The notes beneath the pieces are model-generated. The model did not search any database, was not told the DNA's origin, and worked only from the letters and a program-made list of their open reading frames with translations. Positions 57,916 to 64,000 of a stretch of 64,000 nucleotides of DNA are shown here, piece after piece; within the stretch, counting starts at the first letter, position 1, and the number at the start of each line of letters is the position of its first letter. A program made the position numbers and the translations under genes. Source of the DNA: Ramazzottius varieornatus (Eukaryota > Tardigrada > Eutardigrada > Parachela > Ramazzottiidae); assembly GCA_001949185.1 (NCBI GenBank), contig BDGG01000008.1, positions 1,361,648 to 1,425,647 on the forward strand, given 5' to 3'.

Positions 57916-58910
57916 GAAGCTTCGAGGGACAGCCATCCGAGTGAGACGAAGACTGATGCTTTTCTGCCTCTATACTTTCAAGACAAAATTTCATTTTGTA
58001 CTCTGTAGTCCGGTAATGTAAACGAGAAACTCGATCACTGTATTACGATAGAATTGTTACCTGACTGTCACCCGGCCACGGTAGGATATTAGTCTCGATG
58101 TTGCCAGATCTTACCTGCTGCTAAGTGTGATACTGTTCCTTCCCTCAGTTCTTGCCCTTTGTTAAACATCCTGTTTTGAGCAATCTTGCATTTATCTCAA
58201 AAACTACAGATTTGCATGGTTGATGGTTGTCCGGGTATCGTGGACTTTAAACCCATCTCTTAGCCATCTCTTACGAGGCACCAACGATAAGGAAACAATA
58301 ACCGCTTTAGATTCGCTTTTCGAGCACCCGGTTCTCCATATCACCGTACAGTAGGTCCGTTGCCAGCACTGTCACCTGTAATCTCTCAAGTACCATAGAT
58401 AAGCGTTAAAGTTCACTCCGTCCAAGTCACATCGACAAGGCAAGGCTCAGCTCAGCTCAGGACTTCCATGAAATTCCATAAAGACAAATCTATCTCTACT
58501 GTGGTCGATAGTCTGTGTGCCCTTGGTAAGGTCAACGTTTGCAATCGCACCAGGTCCTGCTATAAGATTATTTTTGGTGACGGAAGGGTCTCAAGAAGCG
58601 CTTTCTCTAAGAAGTGAACCCGCTGTCGAAGGTACGTCCCTTATAAGCTTCCATTTCATGGCTAAAGTAGTACACAGAGCTGAGGAAACTGTCTCGTCGG
58701 GGATACGCACGACTGTTGACTGTGCCGTCTGCTGCTTCCGGTGCGTGCGCAACGAATGATCTCATTGGTCTGGGTTCTGGCATGAAACGCAACATGGAGT
58801 ACGGTTGCCAAAGTTCTTCACAACTTCTAAAACGGGACCGTACATACCAAACCGAATACTGCAAAGAAGTTCTGAGCAAAGAAGTTTTGAGAAAAGAAGC
58901 TGCATGACTT
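57916..58910. other. Intergenic spacer, no gene seen
   Basis: FGFR-like 3' flank. The region 58500-58900 could hold upstream exons of the small membrane protein, but no signal peptide or clear splice pair was found. Confidence 0.35.
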
Positions 58911-59418
58911 ATGGAGCCCAACTCTAAGGAAGTGTGGCTGGTAGTTGCCGCATCTGCAGCGGTGGCTCTTTTTATTTTTGCTCTCTTCGTTGTTTTTCTG
59001 TTCTGGTGGAGAAGGAAGCTCAAGGACCTCAAAGCTCGGTCCCGTCAAAATGATTGCGTGACATACTATCCTTTTGACGATCCTGCCCGCGCATGTGGTA
59101 TATCGAACATCGGCTACGACATGGAGGACTCGCGGTCCTTGAGCCCAAGCGAGGTGAGCTGGGTCCCAAACAGAGCGACCAAACCCGGAATAAGCCATAT
59201 TAGAAACTTGATTGGGCGAAATGGGGTGTCTATCATACACCTACTCGTACTGTTAGTGCACTTCTGGATTTTCTCCATTGTCCACTCGAGATACATTCTT
59301 GCAGGCTGCTCGAGAAAACGGCCCTTCCGAGTTGCTCCATGGGACTTCCGTTGATTGCTCGTCGGAGACAGGCAGCCGGGCCGTCTCGCCCGATCGCGAG
59401 TCCCCTCCAAAGTTCTAA
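58911..59418 (+). CDS. Small single-pass membrane protein
   Basis: Exons 58911-59153 and 59305-59418 join in phase to 118 aa. A short N-terminus (MEPNSKEV) leads into a long hydrophobic helix (WLVVAASAAVALFIFALFVV) followed at once by WWRRKLKDLKARSR, so the basic side should be cytosolic. The tail contains YYPFDDPARACG, ISNIGYDMED and Ser-rich segments ending SPDRESPPKF. It looks like the membrane-cytoplasmic end of an adhesion receptor; an upstream extracellular part may be missed, or this may be a stand-alone type III membrane protein. I do not recognise the family. Confidence 0.45.
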
Positions 59419-61359
59419 GGGTTTACTGTAGCCCATGGTGGATCGCCATGTCGCTACAACTACCAAATGGTGTGTGGAGCTTTAAACGTAGATTGAATAT
59501 GTTCCGAATTTGTCAACTGGCGAATTTGTTCACTCATGTGCGGTGAGGTATTTTGCGATTTTTTGTTTTTCAGGCATCAATCATTCGCATCGGTGACAGA
59601 TTCTTTCTGAACTCTGTGACAGCTAGGTTTTCGGCAACTAGATACGCGGTGCTACTGGAGTCATGAAACTGCATGCAGCATGTATGTGAGTATCCATCAT
59701 CCGTAAGCATGTGGTGAGAAATGATCTGTGGCGTGGGCCGCCAGTCCAACAAGAAATCAACAAGAAGAACATGTCAAGAAACCGTCGGAAATCACTTTGT
59801 TTACCAAAAATTACAGCAAAAAGAATGCTTTGAAAAACTGTAAAGTCGGCAAGGAGTGGCGCAGTTGGAGTCTCTGAAATATCGGAAAGTTCCGTTTGTC
59901 TATGAGAAGACCCAGGGGACAACACAGCGATGTTCTTTTCCTGACCACGTGAATTCAGCTCCTGATTTAAATTTTCTTGTTGGCAAAGCCTACATGGTCG
60001 AGCAGTACGAAAATGGGTAAACACGAGATACCAGGAAGTACGTTCTTGCGGTTACTGATTCGCCAGCGATGCCGGGTCCCTCCAGGAGAAGGCAATTTGC
60101 TTGTGTTGGAATTTCCCATCTGCTGCTGAAGCCGGTCGACATGTTGCGGAGAAGAATCTGTTTTGCAACCAGGAGATGTATATGGTAGAATTCTCTTTGT
60201 TGGCGACGCCTTTGGATTTCCGATCTCCAGCTCGGGTGAACAAATACGCCTATACCCGTGCTCGTGTTCTCTGAAGTCTCCGATTGAACAGTCTCGGTCC
60301 GTTAAGCTGTTCCCGGTAAGTCACATGCCTGCTCAAACTTATCATCTGATAGATCGCATCCGCAGTCCCCGAGTATAGTCAGAACACAGGGGTCACGCAG
60401 AACGAACAATCGACAATGCAAAATCATGGCTAAGATGACTCAGCAGTTCTGCTACATTCAAGCCTTCAAGGTTCCTTGTTGCGTCAGCTGTTTCGTTGTA
60501 TTGTTTTCACGTTGTTCGCTGATTCCGACTGGACATTCCGGCAGCGAACAGGTTGTGGATCAACCTGTTCGCTGCGCCCTTCCTGTATAGGAGTTGGCTC
60601 CACTTTTCACGATGACCGAACAACCATTTTTGCAGGTCGTCGAAGAGGGGCGACCTAAGCCGACCACTCGTGATCAAGTTGCCGTCCAACAAAATTTCTC
60701 GTTTCTCGGATGACCAGCCGCCTTGCATATCTGGTAGAAGCTGCAGTGTACAAAGAAAATATTTTGCTTCGGCTTTCAGCCTACCATATTTCATTAATTT
60801 ATCAAACTTGGAAGGGGAAAAACAGTGGACGTTGCTCTACAGCCAGAAGCGGCAGACTGACCTCCCGAAGATCCGGGCACTCACCGGAAACCTTTGTCTA
60901 ATTTCTTTACATCCGTCTCGAGTATAAAATACTTTCCTGTTTAGAATACTGTCCAATGTGCATAATCCTGCACATGATTTCTTTGCTGCTTTCCCCTGGA
61001 CGCAGTCACGCAAAACCAAAGATGGTCAGTCTTTTCGTTTCAGTTTTGTAAAACTTTGTTGTAAAAAGTTGTCCACCGCAGACCGCACTAAGGTCTCCCT
61101 CTTACTTCTACCTGTATGTCTACAGATTTAAACAGTAATATAATTAAAGAATAAAGGGAAAATTGCGACAGAACTGACCACTTGCTCAGTAAACAGTGAC
61201 GCGATTCGGCAAACAGTAATGCTACATGTCCCGTATCAAAACCACACCGAAAGCGAAATTCTCGAGGCTTGCGCAAGAAACCGGCACGGAAACAATGTGC
61301 GTGCAACGTACAAACGTGCCGAAAGGACAGGAAGAACATTACATCGGACCGGTTCAGAA
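59419..61359. other. Spacer between the membrane protein and AIFM1, no gene seen
   Basis: Short ORFs on both strands show no features. A perfect hairpin lies at 60541-60575. The AIFM1 3' UTR is expected near 61150-61359. Confidence 0.4.
60541..60575. repeat. Perfect 15-bp stem hairpin
   Basis: GCAGCGAACAGGTTG, a 5-nt loop TGGAT, then the exact reverse complement CAACCTGTTCGCTGC. There is no T-run after it and no nearby gene start; it may be the centre of a small fold-back element. Confidence 0.65.
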
Positions 61360-64000
61360 TTACTTTGCGGCTACTGCAGTTTGTCCCTCAAGATGTGTCT
61401 TCGGAATCTCTTTCGTGTCCTTCTCGTTCTTCTTTTCGGTTTCGGGTTCATCTTCGTGCAGGATGAATAACTTTGACAGCTCGCTCAAATCTTCAAAGGT
61501 CTTTTGTGCCGTAACAATCTATTACCAACACAATGGTACAACAAGTTATTTTCCATGGCTGGACCGTGCGATGAGATCTCTTACCTTTCGCGCTGTTGAA
61601 ATATGACTGAAGACATTCCATAATAAAACTCCGACAATTATTCTGTCTTTCAGATAAAATATCACTCCCCGACCATAGTCGTCGGAAGAGGCATCGGGAA
61701 TCTTCAAAGAAGACAACTGGAAGTTCTCAACCTTCTCCTACAGACCAGCCAACTTTGACACTGAACCCATCGTATGATATTTCAAAAAAGAACCCAAGTT
61801 TCTTTGAACATACTTGAGAAGCGTCACCTTTCAGCGAAGGACTGTCTCTACTTCCTGGTAAAGCAGAATCTTTGGCGAAGACCGCGACAGTCTCAAGGGA
61901 AGAGTCCACCAAGCCGACGGCCTCAAAACCAATTTCTGGGCCAATATCAGACCTATTGCAGCAGAGCGACAAAGAAATGATTCAGTCCAGCCGCTGTAAC
62001 GGTCAAAACTGAAAGCTGAATAGTGCTTACCAAAACATGGACTGATGGTTGAAAGACTTTCCCAATCCGGCCATATTTTCGCCAGCGGTTCGACCCGTTG
62101 CAACCTACAAGGAAGTAAACAACCATGAGGGACCAATCCGACACATGACGATATGCATGCCTTACCGCATGGTCGTGATGTTCTATCCTTCTTCGTCCCA
62201 GTGTAACATCAAAGAAACTGGCAGCGTCTCCAGCCTATAGTACGAAGAAAAAAGCACTTCAAATACGTGCAGATGGACCAAACACAGCACAGGTGATCGA
62301 CTACAATTTCGAGAGTGACGACAGCGCTAGTCAAGACCGAGCTTACCACCCAAAGGTTCTTCTCAGCCTGCAGTTCCGCGTTAACGCGATAACCACCTAT
62401 TTCCTGGTCAACTTCCAAGCCAGCTCCGGCTGCCAGGTCGGTGTTGGGTGTCACTCCCACGGCCACTACCACATGATCAGCCACCACCTAAGAATGCGAA
62501 TTAATGTGAGGTTGCTAACTAGGCTGAGACACATCGAAGAATCGTACCTGTTGGTTATCTTTGAGTTTGAGGTTGACACCTTCGGCCGTCAGGTTTGCCG
62601 AGACGACGCTGTTGTGAGGGATCACCTTTACGCCGTCCACTGCAACGGAAAACAAGCAATGACGGTAGGTTGTTATACAGAATAAAGAAAATATGGTCTT
62701 CAAGTAACCCCGAATCGTCAAATAAAGTTCACATTAGTTACCTGAGACCATCTTTTGGGTCAAATGATCACTGAGGTATTCAGGCAAAATTTTCGAAAGA
62801 CATCCCTTTTCAGGGAAAATTTGGACAACCTCAAGACCCTGATCTTTTCCGCGCCTCGAAAGCGAGGAAGCAATCTCACTGCCAAGGAATCCCCCACCGA
62901 TCACGGCAATCCTCTTGGCAGACTTCATTGCAGTATTCACGTCCCGGAAACTGTCGATCTAGAACAAAGCACAAAAGTCGGTAAAAAAAACTTCTCGCAA
63001 TTACAACTAGACAGTATATCCCACTTACCCCACGGTACAGCGTTACTCTTTCTGCCAGCTCTTCTGAAGCGTTGTCAAATGCCGGTAAACTACGGGGTGA
63101 AGCGCCTGTCAAGAAACGAAGAGAATGAATACAGAAGCAGGTTTCCGCGCTTCATGACACACGAACTGAAAGTAGAGCCTACCAGGAGCTAAAAGACACC
63201 GGTCGTAGTGAATTTCCGTCCCATTTTCCAGCACTACTTTCTGAGCATTGGGATCGAGTCCAGTCACTCGGGTATTCTTCAGCACTGCAAGTCCACCGTT
63301 TTCAGTGTAAGGAAGAGCTCTGGGTTCCAGAAAGAAGTCCCGATGCTCGAAGAACAGACTGAAAGAAACTTGGAATAGATAAGTGATGACTCTTTGAAGT
63401 GGAGTACGTACGCCGCAACAACTACGCGCCTATTTTCTTCATCACGCTCACCTCCGTTCCTTTCCATTCATCGCGCGGAACTTCAAGTTATCCTTTTGCG
63501 TGTCGTCTGAGAACCACATTTCCTTCGTCAGAGGTGGTCTCATGTATGGCGGATAGTACTCATCCGTTACTACCAAAACCTAAAAGGAAAATGAAAAATT
63601 GACAAAGCCAATCTGCAATAAAAAATCATGAAACATCTTCAAAAGAGCAAAATTTACCGCGGCGGATGGATTATTCGTACGTATGGCTCTGAAGGCAGCA
63701 AATGCGGCAGTGCCGCCTCCAACAATAAGGTAAGGAACGTGGCTTGGAATATCTGGTGCGTCGTCGGGAACAACCGGGACTGCGTGGGTTGCCGGAGGCT
63801 TTGACTTAACTTCCGTCGCCTGCAGCGGCTGAGTCTTCTCTACCGGTGCAAGAGTCTTCTGTGTCTCTGTGCCTGCGAAACTGGAGGGAACTGTCGCCTC
63901 CTTGAAGAGAGCTGTCTCTTCTGGAACCAAAGCGTTCCTTCGCATGACGGCTCTGTCTTCTAACGGGGGAAGGTGAGCATCAAAGCGCGGCTCCAAGACG
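61360..64000 (-). CDS. AIFM1: Apoptosis-inducing factor, AIFM1 (5' end off window)
   Basis: Twelve exons: 63658-64000 (partial), 63452-63579, 63183-63359, 63029-63106, 62742-62958, 62548-62639, 62347-62487, 62166-62234, 62031-62104, 61814-61952, 61585-61716 and 61360-61518. It is a mitochondrial FAD/NADH oxidoreductase of the intermembrane space that supports respiratory-chain assembly (via CHCHD4) and, after release, DNA fragmentation. FAD site: [23 protein letters not shown] site: [20 protein letters not shown]. Family blocks: [94 protein letters not shown]. The terminal [11 protein letters not shown] matches human NEVAKLFNIHED and is followed by about 30 extra charged residues. The import signal is beyond 64000. 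Confidence 0.95.

Overview
This is a gene-dense nuclear window from a multicellular animal. Most genes have several exons, canonical GT-AG introns that are often only 55-300 bp long, and animal-specific products: an FGFR-type receptor tyrosine kinase, a TNF-receptor-like protein, ERK, a tektin and a BEN-domain protein. Tektin implies motile cilia or flagellated sperm, which argues against nematodes. The compact layout, short introns and a glycine/tyrosine-rich secreted peptide fit a small ecdysozoan such as a tardigrade, but the phylum is my inference and the sequence alone does not settle it. There are 50 N's at 48232-48281, so this is a draft scaffold. Exon coordinates come from reading splice sites by eye; in most genes the exon lengths sum to an exact multiple of three, which supports the models.

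Layout. 1-4.9 kb: BEN-domain protein (+), mitochondrial ribosomal protein L32 (-), an unassigned Pro/Gly/Leu-rich ORF (-). 5-10.5 kb: a possible LINE remnant, then two decayed DDE transposons (5933-8262 with TIRs over 100 bp, 8302-10462) only 39 bp apart. 10.9-20.7 kb: ERK MAP kinase (-), HMG20-like HMG-box protein (+), an intact-looking PIF/Harbinger element with both its genes, PINX1-like G-patch protein (+). 20.7-30 kb: a repeat-bearing spacer, TNFR-like receptor (+), WDHD1/And-1/Ctf4 (-), Gly/Tyr-rich secreted peptide (-). 30.4-38.1 kb: SLX9 (-), MOCS2A then MOCS2B (+, bicistronic arrangement), a tail-anchored coiled-coil protein (-) head-to-head with a small unknown (+), TRIP4/ASC-1 (+), a small secreted protein (+). 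38.2-49 kb: divergent tektin (-), PSMD5 (-), and two DEDDh-exonuclease genes (-), one joined to a RIC8-like C-terminal segment and one to a DUF1917/Bles03-like N-terminal domain plus a C-terminal membrane anchor, with a decayed Tigger-like transposon between them. 49-53.5 kb: no convincing gene. 53.5-64 kb: FGFR-like kinase (+), a small single-pass membrane protein (+), and AIFM1 (-), whose 5' end runs off the window.

The genes are mostly unrelated housekeeping and signalling genes and form no shared pathway. Exceptions are MOCS2A/MOCS2B (two subunits of molybdopterin synthase, probably on one transcript) and the exonuclease pair. The window is also seeded with short fold-back elements. One family, built on an inverted AAGTGGCGCACG core, occurs about a dozen times, often inside introns. 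The most novel material is the pair of exonuclease fusions at 42.6-49.0 kb and this fold-back family.
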